Shown here one piece after another: positions 23,409 through 32,628 of a DNA stretch of 64,000 bases (positions within the stretch are counted from its first letter, which is position 1; each line of letters opens with the position of its first letter). Made by a program: the position numbers and the translations under genes. The stretch covers positions 806,001 to 870,000 of the forward strand of contig CP062007.1 in NCBI GenBank assembly GCA_022749295.1. Reading direction: 5' to 3'. Below the pieces are notes generated by a model. It was given only the letters and a program-made list of their open reading frames with translations. It was not told where the DNA came from and did no database searches. Source of the DNA: Flavobacteriaceae bacterium GSB9 (GTDB lineage Bacteria; Bacteroidota; Bacteroidia; Flavobacteriales; Flavobacteriaceae).

Positions 23409-25100
23409 TTACCTTACTAGTTTTTTATACTTGATTCGTTTCGGCATCACATCACCGCCCAATCGTTTCTTTTTGTTTTCCTCATAATCAGAGAAACTAC
23501 CTTCAAAGAAATAGACTTGACTATTACCTTCAAAGGACAAAATATGTGTACATATTCTATCTAAAAACCATCTATCGTGCGATATCACCACGGCACATCC
23601 CGCAAAATTTTCCAAACCTTCCTCTAAGGCTCGAAGTGTATTAACATCTAAATCGTTTGTAGGCTCATCCAAAAGTAATACGTTACCCTCTTCTTTTAAA
23701 GTCATGGCCAAATGCAGACGGTTTCGCTCGCCTCCGGAGAGTAATTTAACTTTTTTATTTTGTTCGCTTCCGCTGAAATTAAAACGACTTAAATAGGCCC
23801 GGGAATTAACTTGTCTCCCTCCCATCATAATCAACTCTTGCTCATCACTAAAATTCTGCCAAATGGTTTTTTCGGGATCTATGTTGGAGTGACTTTGATC
23901 TACATAAGCTATTTTAGCTGTTTCGCCAACGATAAACTCACCTTTATCAGGCGTTTCCTCGCCCATTATCATTCTAAAGATCGTGGTTTTACCAGCACCA
24001 TTAGGTCCAATTACGCCAACAATACCTGCTTGGGGTAAATTGAAGTTTAAGTCTTCATATAACAACTTATCGCCGTAACCTTTACTCACTCCTCTTGCTT
24101 CTATAACATTAGTACCCAGCCTTGGTCCATTTGGAATATAGATTTCTAATTTTTCATCTAACTGCTTTTGGTCTTGGCTTAGGAGTTTGTCGTAATTCTT
24201 TAAACGTGCTTTTTGTTTTGTTTGACGGCCTTTAGAGCCTTGACGAACCCACTCTAACTCACGCTCTAAAGTTTTTTGGCGTTTAGAAGCCGCTTTACCC
24301 TCTTGAGCCATACGCTTAGATTTTTGATCTAACCAAGAGGAATAATTGCCTTTCCAAGGAATACCTTCACCCCTATCGAGTTCTAAAATCCAACCAGCCA
24401 CATTATCAAGAAAGTACCTATCGTGTGTTACGGCAATTACCGTACCTTTATACTGCGCCAAATGATGCTCCAACCAATGTACCGATTCGGCATCCAAATG
24501 GTTAGTGGGCTCATCCAACAGTAATACATCGGGTTCTTGAAGCAACAAACGGCACAAGGCCACCCTGCGGCGTTCACCACCAGAAAGAACCCCAATTTTT
24601 TTGTCACCGTCTGGGGTACGCAATGCATCCATAGCGATTTCGAGTTTTGTATCGAGTTCCCAAGCATTGGTCGCATCAATCTGGTCTTGGAGTTCCGCTT
24701 GACGGTTCATCAACTTCTCCATTTTATCAGAATCGGAATACACTTCCTCCAAACCAAACATATCGTTTATTTTGTTGTACTCTTCAAGAATAGCAACCGT
24801 TTCGGCGGCACCTTCACGTACCACTTCCATAACTGTTTTGTCGTCGTCAAGTTGCGGTTCCTGCTCTAAATATCCCACCGAATAATCTTGCGAAAACACG
24901 ACATCCCCTTGGTAGTTTTTATCAACACCAGCAATTATTTTCAACAAAGTAGATTTTCCCGAACCGTTAAGCCCAAGAATTCCTATTTTGGCACCGTAGA
25001 AAAAACTTAAGTAAATGTTTTTTAGTACCGGAGTATTTGCACTTTGAAATGTCTTGGTAACACCAGACATAGAGAATATAATTTTCTTATCGTCGCTCAT
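23409..25100 (-). CDS. ettA: EttA, energy-dependent translational throttle (ABC-F ATPase)
   Basis: The 563-aa ABC-F protein has two ATP-binding cassettes and no membrane domain. The first cassette has GLNGSGKST, LSGGERRRVALC and LLDEPTNHLDAESV. The second has GPNGAGKTT, LSGGERNRLHLA and LLDEPTNDLDVNT. The linker between them is rich in Lys, Arg and Gln. The length and the LEHHLAQYKGTVIAVTHDRYF segment fit EttA, which binds the ribosomal E site and gates entry into elongation according to ATP/ADP. It is followed by a strong terminator. Confidence 0.95.
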   Translation of the reverse strand: MSDDKKIIFSMSGVTKTFQSANTPVLKNIYLSFFYGAKIGILGLNGSGKSTLLKIIAGVDKNYQGDVVFSQDYSVGYLEQEPQLDDDKTVMEVVREGAAETVAILEEYNKINDMFGLEEVYSDSDKMEKLMNRQAELQDQIDATNAWELDTKLEIAMDALRTPDGDKKIGVLSGGERRRVALCRLLLQEPDVLLLDEPTNHLDAESVHWLEHHLAQYKGTVIAVTHDRYFLDNVAGWILELDRGEGIPWKGNYSSWLDQKSKRMAQEGKAASKRQKTLERELEWVRQGSKGRQTKQKARLKNYDKLLSQDQKQLDEKLEIYIPNGPRLGTNVIEARGVSKGYGDKLLYEDLNFNLPQAGIVGVIGPNGAGKTTIFRMIMGEETPDKGEFIVGETAKIAYVDQSHSNIDPEKTIWQNFSDEQELIMMGGRQVNSRAYLSRFNFSGSEQNKKVKLLSGGERNRLHLAMTLKEEGNVLLLDEPTNDLDVNTLRALEEGLENFAGCAVVISHDRWFLDRICTHILSFEGNSQVYFFEGSFSDYEENKKKRLGGDVMPKRIKYKKLVR

Positions 25101-25117
25101 AGTTTACTTTAAATTAA

Positions 25118-25300
25118 TTAAACACGTCCTTTTAAAGCATTAAAAACCCAAGCTACTGCAAAAAAGCCTAAACCTACGGCAGCAAACCCCCATCCTGCAA
25201 CTTCTTGGTATTTAAAAGCTCCCATAGCTATTAGCCCTAGGCCAACAAAAATCATAATCCATGTAGCCCACGCTAATACCGTATTTTTATTCATCGCCAT
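25118..25300 (-). CDS. Small two-helix membrane protein (CAL67264 family)
   Basis: The 60-aa protein has two membrane helices (about 7-28 and 33-53) joined by a short turn (KYQEVAGW). I recall this as the CAL67264 family of flavobacterial membrane proteins, named after a Gramella locus. It lies 17 bp upstream of ettA on the same strand, so the two are probably co-transcribed. No function is known to me. Confidence 0.8.
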   Translation of the reverse strand: MAMNKNTVLAWATWIMIFVGLGLIAMGAFKYQEVAGWGFAAVGLGFFAVAWVFNALKGRV

Positions 25301-25389
25301 AATCTATTTTCTTTTGATTAGTTTAATCGCAAATATCGTTTTTTTTGAACAAAACTCTCTTTATTTTATAAAATGAAATCTAAAAAAAC

Positions 25390-26010
25390 TTAAAGAATTT
25401 CAAGTCCTCCCTTACCTTCACGAACTATAACTGGAGTGCCATCAGATAGGTCGATAACTGTTGAAGGTTCATTATCTCCATAACCGCCATCGATAACTAA
25501 ATCAACTAAATTATCCCATTTTTCTAAAATTAATTCGGGATCGGTTGTATATTCTAAAACCTCATCCTCATCACGAATGGATGTGGAAATAATAGGGTTA
25601 CCCAATTGTTTCACAATTTCTAGGGCAATGTTGTTGTTTGGCACACGAATACCTACCGTTTTCTTTTTCTTAAACGGATTGGGCAACGATTTTGAGCCCG
25701 GCAATATAAACGTATATGGCCCAGGCAACGCCCGTTTGAGAATTTTAAATACAGAGGTGTCTATCTGTTTTACGTAATCACTTAAATTGCTTAAATCATG
25801 GCAGATAAATGAAAAGTTAGACTTTTCAAGTTTTACGCCCTTAATTCTAGCCACTCGTTCTAAAGCCTTTACGTTCGTAATATCACAACCCAAACCATAA
25901 ACTGTATCGGTAGGATAAATGATAAGTCCCCCACGTTTTAAAACCGAAATTACCTTTTCAATTTCTTTCGGGTTTGGATTTTCTTCGTAAATTCTAATAA
26001 ATTCAGCCAT
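25390..26010 (-). CDS. YciO-like protein of the Sua5/YrdC/YciO family
   Basis: The 206-aa protein has the YrdC-domain motifs: GGLIIYPTDTVYGLGCD (about 27-43), PGPYTFIL, GIRVPNN and PIISTS, with a C-terminal GGYGDNEPSTVIDLSDGTPV. Sua5/YrdC enzymes make threonylcarbamoyl-AMP for the t6A37 modification of tRNA. The pattern resembles E. coli YciO more than TsaC, including SNFSFICHDLS and the VVREG-like end. A dedicated tsaC may exist elsewhere in the genome. It follows uvrD by 15 bp on the same strand. Confidence 0.85.
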   Translation of the reverse strand: MAEFIRIYEENPNPKEIEKVISVLKRGGLIIYPTDTVYGLGCDITNVKALERVARIKGVKLEKSNFSFICHDLSNLSDYVKQIDTSVFKILKRALPGPYTFILPGSKSLPNPFKKKKTVGIRVPNNNIALEIVKQLGNPIISTSIRDEDEVLEYTTDPELILEKWDNLVDLVIDGGYGDNEPSTVIDLSDGTPVIVREGKGGLEIL

Positions 26011-26025
26011 ACACTCAATGTTATA

Positions 26026-28362
26026 CTATCCTACAACCTCTAATTTAGCAAAACGCAACAACAATTTCTTCACGCCGCCATGCTGAAATTTTATTTCAGC
26101 CTTTGTATCTGCTCCTGCACCTTCTATCTTTAACACCTCGCCTGTTCCAAACCTACCGTGTTTTACCATATTTCCAACAGCAAGTTTACCGTCAAATAAA
26201 TTTGTATTTCCGCTACCATTAGTTTGCGAAACAGGCTTAAGCTTTTTAGGAGTTGACACTTGAAATTTTTCTTGCTCCCCTTTTGGCCTGCCCTTTTTCA
26301 TTGGGGCCTGTTTAGCTGGTTTATAACGCACTTTATTGGGTTCTACATCTCCAAAAATATCGGCAGAAAGCATTGGGTTTATTCGTCGTTCTTCAACAGG
26401 TGTTACATTATCTAGGTACTGTTCGTCTATTTCTTCAATAAAACGACTGGGTTCTGAATCTACCAGTTTTCCCCAACGATAACGTGACAGAGCGTAGGTT
26501 AAATAGGCTTGTTTTTCGGCACGTGTTAATGCCACATAAAACAGCCTTCGCTCTTCTTCCAGCTCGCTCCGCGTATTCATGCTCATCGCACTTGGAAATA
26601 AATCTTCTTCCAAACCAACAATATAAACATAGGGAAACTCAAGACCTTTTGCAAGGTGAATGGTCATCAATGCTACTTTATCGCCATCGTCCTTATCATT
26701 ATCCATATCGGTTGCCAAGGCCACATCTTCTAAAAATTCAGCCAAAGACCCTGTAGCATCTGCCAACTCCTTCTGGCCTTCAACAAAATCTTTCATACCG
26801 TTTAAAAGCTCTTCAATATTTTCCATCCTGGCCACGCCTTCCGGTGTACCATCTTTATTGAATTCTTTTATGAGTCCGCTAGTTCGTGTTACATGTTCAG
26901 CAAGTTCAAAAACATCGGCGGTTTGGTTCAGCACTTGATAACTTTCAATTAGTGTTACAAAATTTTGAAGTTTATTCTTAATGCCCGAATTAACCTTAAC
27001 ATCAGTTTTATCGATGTTTTTCATTACCTCAAACATGGTGCGTTTGTAACCATTAGCAGCAACAATTAATCTATCTATAGTTGTTTGGCCTATACCCCGA
27101 GGCGGGAAGTTGATAACACGTTTTAAAGCTTCTTCATCTGCTGGATTAATTATTAAACGCAAATACGAAAGTACGTCCTTGATTTCCTTACGCTGGTAAA
27201 AGGAGGTTCCTCCATATATTCTGTAAGGAATATCCCGTTTACGCAAAGCATCTTCTATAGAACGCGATTGTGCATTGGTCCTATAAAGAATTGCAAAATC
27301 GCTATTACCCAACTGATGGTTCATTTTGTTGTCGAAAATGGTACTGGCTACATAACGGCCTTCATCGGCATCTGTAAGAGACCGGTGCACTTTAATTTTT
27401 CCTCCTTCATCATTGGCCGTCCAAACCACTTTATCAAGCTTTGTTTGGTTTTTATCAATCACGGAATTTGCCGCATTAACAATGTTTTTGGTTGAACGGT
27501 AATTTTGCTCAAGCCTAAACACTTTAACGTCATCATAATCTTTTTGGAAATTTAAAATATTGTTGATGTTCGCTCCTCGGAAAGCATAAATACTCTGCGC
27601 ATCATCGCCCACAACGCATATATTTTGAAATTTATCAGACAACGCGCGGACTATCAAATATTGAGAATGGTTGGTATCTTGATACTCATCAACCAAAATA
27701 TACTTAAACCGGTTTTGATATTTTGCCAATACATCCGGAAATCGGGTGAGCAGTTCGTTGGTTTTTAACAGCAAATCATCGAAATCCATAGCCCCTGCCT
27801 TAAAACAGCGATCTACATATTCTCTGTAAATATCGCCCAACCTAGGCCTTCTGGCCATGGTATCGGCTTCAATCAATTCGGGGTTTTGAAAATAGGCTCG
27901 AACCGTTATTAAACTGTTTTTGTAGGAGGAAATTCTAGAACGCACCTGCTTATATTTATAAACATCTTTGTCAAGGTTCATTTGCTTGATAATATCTCGA
28001 ATTAACCTATCGGAATCCTGAGTATCATAAATGGTGAAGTTGCTAGGATACCCCAGTTTATCGGCTTCAATACGTAATATTTTGGCAAATACGGAGTGAA
28101 ACGTTCCCATCCATAGATTTTTGGCTTCACTGGCACCAACAATTTGCGCAATACGCTCTTTCATTTCGCGCGCTGCTTTGTTGGTAAACGTTAAAGCTAA
28201 AATATTAAAAGGGTCTATGCCCTTGCTCATCATATAAGCTATCCTAAAAGTAAGTACACGCGTTTTTCCTGATCCGGCCCCCGCAATAACTATCATGGGG
28301 CCTTCAATTTGTATGGTTGGCTCTAACTGTGCATCGTTCAACTGGCTTAAATACTTTTCCAA
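26026..28362 (-). CDS. UvrD/PcrA-type DNA helicase (TTG start)
   Basis: The 778-aa superfamily 1 helicase is fully conserved: GAGSGKT Walker A (28-34), LVDEYQDTN, GDDAQSIYAFRGA, EQNYRSTKNI, and motif VI in VALTRAEK. The C-terminal region ends in a Tudor-like fold (VKHGRFGTGEVLKIEG) as in PcrA. It unwinds DNA in nucleotide-excision and mismatch repair and removes proteins from DNA. No ATG lies in frame before Walker A. The likely start is TTG at 28362, with an in-frame stop ten codons upstream. Confidence 0.93.
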   Translation of the reverse strand: MEKYLSQLNDAQLEPTIQIEGPMIVIAGAGSGKTRVLTFRIAYMMSKGIDPFNILALTFTNKAAREMKERIAQIVGASEAKNLWMGTFHSVFAKILRIEADKLGYPSNFTIYDTQDSDRLIRDIIKQMNLDKDVYKYKQVRSRISSYKNSLITVRAYFQNPELIEADTMARRPRLGDIYREYVDRCFKAGAMDFDDLLLKTNELLTRFPDVLAKYQNRFKYILVDEYQDTNHSQYLIVRALSDKFQNICVVGDDAQSIYAFRGANINNILNFQKDYDDVKVFRLEQNYRSTKNIVNAANSVIDKNQTKLDKVVWTANDEGGKIKVHRSLTDADEGRYVASTIFDNKMNHQLGNSDFAILYRTNAQSRSIEDALRKRDIPYRIYGGTSFYQRKEIKDVLSYLRLIINPADEEALKRVINFPPRGIGQTTIDRLIVAANGYKRTMFEVMKNIDKTDVKVNSGIKNKLQNFVTLIESYQVLNQTADVFELAEHVTRTSGLIKEFNKDGTPEGVARMENIEELLNGMKDFVEGQKELADATGSLAEFLEDVALATDMDNDKDDGDKVALMTIHLAKGLEFPYVYIVGLEEDLFPSAMSMNTRSELEEERRLFYVALTRAEKQAYLTYALSRYRWGKLVDSEPSRFIEEIDEQYLDNVTPVEERRINPMLSADIFGDVEPNKVRYKPAKQAPMKKGRPKGEQEKFQVSTPKKLKPVSQTNGSGNTNLFDGKLAVGNMVKHGRFGTGEVLKIEGAGADTKAEIKFQHGGVKKLLLRFAKLEVVG

Positions 28363-28505
28363 ATCATCATCAATTTTATCGACGTGAAATTAACCAATAA
28401 TGGGCGTTTATTTCATTTGATTTATTAATAATTATAAACAATGAACCTCGATTATTTAGCATTAACATATTTTGAATATATTTAAACTCTAAACAACCTA
28501 TTTTA

Positions 28506-30086
28506 ATGGATTCTATTTTCTCATTTTTATCAACCATTCCTTGGTGGGGATGGATTTTTATTGTTTTAGTTTTAATTGCCATTAGAGATATATTCATCCA
28601 AAAAGCACACACTATAAGCCACAACTTTCCTATTATAGGCCATTTACGTTATTTGCTCGAAGGCATTGGACCAGAAATGCGTCAATATTTTGTTGCCAAT
28701 AACCGCGAAGAGCTTCCTTTTAACAGAATTGAGCGGAGTTGGATTTATGCATCGGCAAAAAAAGAAAACAACTATGAAGGTTTTGGTACCGATAGAGATA
28801 TTTATGCGCATCAACACATTTTTGTCAACAATGCCATGATGCCGTTTAAAATGTCCAAAAACCACCCAAACAAAACAGACAAGACATTTTTACCTTGCGC
28901 CAAAGTAATGGGCGAATTCAACAAACGCAAGAAACCATACAGACCAGCCTCTGTAATTAACGTTTCGGCCATGAGTTTTGGGTCGCTATCGGCAAAAGCT
29001 ATAGAATCTTTAAATAAAGGGATTAAAATGGCAGGAGCTTACCACAACACGGGCGAAGGCGGTTTATCGCCATACCACAGCCATGGCGGCGATGTTATTT
29101 TTCATTTTGGCACGGGCTATTTTGGTGTTCGCGACGGTAATGGAGAATTTTCAATGGATAAATTAATAAAACTTGTTAATGACAACCCTTTTATACGAGC
29201 CATTGAAGTGAAACTTTCCCAAGGGGCCAAACCCGGAAAAGGCGGTGTTTTACCTGGAGCCAAAATATCTCACGAAATTGCCATGACAAGAGGTGTTGAA
29301 GTAGGCAAGGACGTGTTATCGCCATCTAACCATTCTGCGTTCTCTACTGTTGAGGAAATGGTTAATTTTATTGAAGATATTGCCAAGGCCACAGGCCTTC
29401 CAGTTGGCATAAAAGCCGCTATAGGGAAATTAGACCAATGGGAAGAACTGGCGAGTATCATGTTAAAAACTGAAAAAGGTCCTGATTTTATTACCGTTGA
29501 TGGCGGTGAAGGCGGCACTGGAGCAGCTCCGCCTAGCTTTGCCGACCACGTATCGTTGCCATGGGTTTACGGTTTTAGTGACCTTTACAAGCTTTTTCAA
29601 AACCACGGATTAACAGAACGCATTGTTTTTATTGGTAGTGGAAAACTCGGGTTTCCTGCAAAAGCAGCTATGGCATTTGCAATGGGCGCCGACTGTATAA
29701 ATGTTGCTCGTGAAGCTATGATGAGCATTGGGTGCATACAGGCTCAAATTTGCCATACCAATCGTTGCCCCAGCGGGGTTGCGACGCAAAACAAATGGCT
29801 TCAAAATGGTATTGACACAACATTAAAATCAGCTCGTTTGGCACAATATTTCAAAACCTTTAGAAAAGAATTTATTGAAATTACCCATGCTGCAGGATAC
29901 GAGCACCCTTGCCAGTTTACAATGCGGGACATCGAGATGAATGTAGACGACCATAACCTTTCCAAGGAATTAAACAGAACTTACATGTATGAAAAAACCA
30001 CGGTTCCTTTTAATGGTATGCAAAAATTAAAAGATTGTTTATATTTGGGAGGTAAACAAATTGAAACCAATCTAAAAAACACTTAA
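28506..30086 (+). CDS. Membrane-anchored glutamate-synthase-like FMN-binding protein
   Basis: The 526-aa protein has an N-terminal membrane helix (about residues 12-30, WWGWIFIVLVLIAIRD) followed by a glutamate-synthase FMN domain: VSAMSFGSLSAKAIESLNKG, GEGGLSPYHSHGGD, DGGEGGTGAAPPS and CHTNRCPSGVATQ. The last stretch matches the Cys-rich Fe-S region of the GltB family. It lacks the glutamine amidotransferase domain and has no separate GltD, so it is probably not a classical glutamate synthase. Similar membrane-anchored proteins are common in Bacteroidota, with an unknown electron donor. It is 6 bp upstream of a small membrane protein gene. Confidence 0.9.
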   Translation: MDSIFSFLSTIPWWGWIFIVLVLIAIRDIFIQKAHTISHNFPIIGHLRYLLEGIGPEMRQYFVANNREELPFNRIERSWIYASAKKENNYEGFGTDRDIYAHQHIFVNNAMMPFKMSKNHPNKTDKTFLPCAKVMGEFNKRKKPYRPASVINVSAMSFGSLSAKAIESLNKGIKMAGAYHNTGEGGLSPYHSHGGDVIFHFGTGYFGVRDGNGEFSMDKLIKLVNDNPFIRAIEVKLSQGAKPGKGGVLPGAKISHEIAMTRGVEVGKDVLSPSNHSAFSTVEEMVNFIEDIAKATGLPVGIKAAIGKLDQWEELASIMLKTEKGPDFITVDGGEGGTGAAPPSFADHVSLPWVYGFSDLYKLFQNHGLTERIVFIGSGKLGFPAKAAMAFAMGADCINVAREAMMSIGCIQAQICHTNRCPSGVATQNKWLQNGIDTTLKSARLAQYFKTFRKEFIEITHAAGYEHPCQFTMRDIEMNVDDHNLSKELNRTYMYEKTTVPFNGMQKLKDCLYLGGKQIETNLKNT

Positions 30087-30092
30087 CCTCCT

Positions 30093-30614
30093 ATGGAAAT
30101 TTCCAGAATCATTGATTTATTTTTATTTGCTATTCCTGCATTAATCACGGGTGTCATTGCCTTTTATTTTTTTAGGGAACACACTAAAAATGAAGATGGT
30201 CGGCGTCGGTTTTTATTAAAAAAAGACCTGCAAGTAAATGCGATGCCTTTACGGTTACAAGCCTACGAACGCATGGCTCTGTTTTTAGAACGCATTGCCC
30301 CATCAAAACTTCTAGTTAGAGTTCAGCCAATGACTTCAAATAAAGAAGATTATGAATTATTACTTATACAAAACATTGAACAAGAATACGAACACAACTT
30401 ATCACAACAAATTTATATTAGCGACAAATGCTGGAATATTATAACTACTGCTAAAAACGCAACTATTCAACTCATAAGAAAAGCCAATATGCAGGAAAAA
30501 GCGGAAACTGCTAACAAACTTAGGGAAATTGTTTTAACCGAAATGATGGAACGCCGCTCACCAAGCGATGCCGCTTTATCTTTTATAAAAAAGGAGGTTT
30601 CTGAAATCTGGTAA
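30093..30614 (+). CDS. Single-pass membrane protein, partner gene of the GltB-like protein
   Basis: The 173-aa protein has one N-terminal membrane helix (about residues 8-27, LFLFAIPALITGVIAFYF) and a helical cytoplasmic region (RLQAYERMALFLERIAPS, then IEQEYEHNLSQQIYIS). No catalytic motif is visible. It starts 6 bp after the GltB-like gene, so they are co-transcribed. The gene is convergent with the patatin pair. Confidence 0.75.
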   Translation: MEISRIIDLFLFAIPALITGVIAFYFFREHTKNEDGRRRFLLKKDLQVNAMPLRLQAYERMALFLERIAPSKLLVRVQPMTSNKEDYELLLIQNIEQEYEHNLSQQIYISDKCWNIITTAKNATIQLIRKANMQEKAETANKLREIVLTEMMERRSPSDAALSFIKKEVSEIW

Positions 30615-30626
30615 AAAGCACTGGCG

Positions 30627-31538
30627 TTACTCCACACGGAATTCGTTTGATTGCGCCTCTTCAAATTTTTGCTTGGCATTGAAATACCCCTGCTGCCACC
30701 ATTCGGTCATCAATTTTTTATTAAATATCAACGAGTTTTCAGTAAGCTTAGAAGGCGTATAATACAAATTCAACTTAACACCCTTATTTTTTGCTGCTAA
30801 TTTTCCGATTAAAATATCGCTGCGCTCTACCTGATCCAACAAATGCCCAAACAAATTTATCATTAAAGAATAAGGATTTTTTCCCAAAACTTTATTGTAC
30901 TCCATATTTTCGGATTCTAATATAATGGCATCAATCTCTGTTGCACCTCTCAAAATAGCCTCACGGATAGGCACGACACACCCCAACCCGCCATCGGCAT
31001 ACTCAAAACCGTTTCTTTTTACCAGAGACATAAACGGAATATAATTACACGAAATCCAAATCCAATCACAAAATTCATCATAACTAAAATCTTTGATCGA
31101 TTTATATTCCACACCATTTTTTGAAAGATTACAGACTGTCACAACAACATCTTCTTTGGTTTCCTTTATTAATTGATACTCCTCGTAAGTAAAGTGCTTT
31201 CTTATATATCGTCTCAAGGCTTTGCTTTCTCCAAAAGTGCGTTTCATCTTTATAAACTGCCAAAGGGAATTCAAAAAATCTATGGAAACAAATTCACGAT
31301 TGCCCTTTTTACGAATTACAAATGGGTTAACACTAAATATATTGCTTTGATTCACGTTGGTAAATACGCTGTGAATCTTTTCTATCTTTCCCGCGGCTAT
31401 ATGGGGTACCAATAAACTTCCCGTAGACGTCCCTAAAAGCAAATCGTAGTTCTTACCCTCTTCTTGAATTAAATATTGCGCTACACCTCCTGCATAAGCG
31501 CCCTTACTGCCCCCCCCTGAAATCACAAGTGCCTTCAT
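30627..31538 (-). CDS. Patatin-like phospholipase (second of a tandem pair)
   Basis: The 303-aa serine hydrolase has the patatin hallmarks: oxyanion-hole loop GGGSKGAYAGG (8-18), nucleophile elbow GTSTG (36-40, S38) and DGG with catalytic D182. No signal peptide is visible, so it may be cytoplasmic. It likely hydrolyses acyl esters of lipids. It begins 2 bp after the upstream paralogue and is aligned with it without gaps through residue 190, so the pair arose by local duplication. Confidence 0.92.
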   Translation of the reverse strand: MKALVISGGGSKGAYAGGVAQYLIQEEGKNYDLLLGTSTGSLLVPHIAAGKIEKIHSVFTNVNQSNIFSVNPFVIRKKGNREFVSIDFLNSLWQFIKMKRTFGESKALRRYIRKHFTYEEYQLIKETKEDVVVTVCNLSKNGVEYKSIKDFSYDEFCDWIWISCNYIPFMSLVKRNGFEYADGGLGCVVPIREAILRGATEIDAIILESENMEYNKVLGKNPYSLMINLFGHLLDQVERSDILIGKLAAKNKGVKLNLYYTPSKLTENSLIFNKKLMTEWWQQGYFNAKQKFEEAQSNEFRVE

Positions 31539-31540
31539 AA

Positions 31541-32443
31541 TTAATTTTCTAACTGACTGGTTTCTTTATTCTTAAATTTTGCAAAATTATAACCGTTCTC
31601 CCACCATTGGGTCATTTTTTCTTTGTCAAATATCAGGGAATTTGTTGTTAATATGGTAGGTGCGTAATAGAAATTTATAATGGCATTATTATGGGAAGCT
31701 ACAAATTTTCCAATTTTAATATTTTGTGTCTCTATTCGATCTAACATAAACCCAAACATATTGGTTATTAATGAAAACGGGTTTCTTGAAGGCATTCGGT
31801 TTAGTTGGGTTACTTCGGTTTGTAAAATAATGGCATCCACTTCTTTTGCCCCGCGATTAATAGCTTCTTCTATAGGTACCATGTTACCCATACCGCCATC
31901 GGCATACTCGCAGCCATTTTTTTTAACCAGTGTCATAAAAGGCGTATAGTTACAAGATATCCAAATCCAATCACAAAACTCGTCGTAATCAAAATCTTTT
32001 ATAGATTTATACTCCACATGGTTAAGTGATAAATTGGAAACGGTAACAACAACATCCAAGTCCATTTTTTTCAACTCAACAAACTCAACTTCAGTTAGTG
32101 TTTTTTCAATCAATTGACGCAGGTTGAAGCTCTCACCAAAAGTTTTACTGCCCCTTAAAAAGTTTAGAACAACGTTAAGGTGGTTTATAGCAATATTCTG
32201 TGTGCCATGTTTTTTTTTCACAACAAACGGACAAACACTAAAAATACTGTCGTTGTTAACGTTTGTATAAACGCCTTTAATTTTATCCATTTTATTTAAG
32301 GCCAGATGAGACACCAATAGACTTCCAGTAGACGTACCAATATATAATTGGTAGTCGCGTTTTAAGTCCTCAATAAGATATTGGGCTACACCACCGGCAA
32401 AAGCGCCTTTGCTTCCTCCGCCAGAAATGACTAATGCTTTCAT
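31541..32443 (-). CDS. Patatin-like phospholipase (first of a tandem pair)
   Basis: The 300-aa protein shows the same patatin motifs as its neighbour: GGGSKGAFAGG (8-18), GTSTG with S38, and DGG with D182. Long stretches are shared, for example VEYKSIKDF and DEFCDWIWISCNY. The first 190 residues align without gaps; the C-terminal third is more divergent. Substrate differences between the two are possible but unknown. It is the upstream gene of a two-gene operon. Confidence 0.92.
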   Translation of the reverse strand: MKALVISGGGSKGAFAGGVAQYLIEDLKRDYQLYIGTSTGSLLVSHLALNKMDKIKGVYTNVNNDSIFSVCPFVVKKKHGTQNIAINHLNVVLNFLRGSKTFGESFNLRQLIEKTLTEVEFVELKKMDLDVVVTVSNLSLNHVEYKSIKDFDYDEFCDWIWISCNYTPFMTLVKKNGCEYADGGMGNMVPIEEAINRGAKEVDAIILQTEVTQLNRMPSRNPFSLITNMFGFMLDRIETQNIKIGKFVASHNNAIINFYYAPTILTTNSLIFDKEKMTQWWENGYNFAKFKNKETSQLEN

Positions 32444-32628
32444 TGAATTTGATAGGGCTAGTTTAATTGTTGTATAAAGATATTATTTTCTAACAAATAC
32501 CACTAGAAATACGCACTGCTTCACAAAGTTTATCAGCTAAACACTCATTCCACGGTGTTTTTTGTTCTTTTAGCTGTAAAGTATTGAAAATTCAATAACA
32601 CCTACTTCCACATCAAGCAAGAGACCAA

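Noticed and set aside
28376-28624. 82-aa minus-strand frame between uvrD and the GltB-like gene
   Set aside because: It overlaps the start of the GltB-like gene by more than 100 bp and has no known features.
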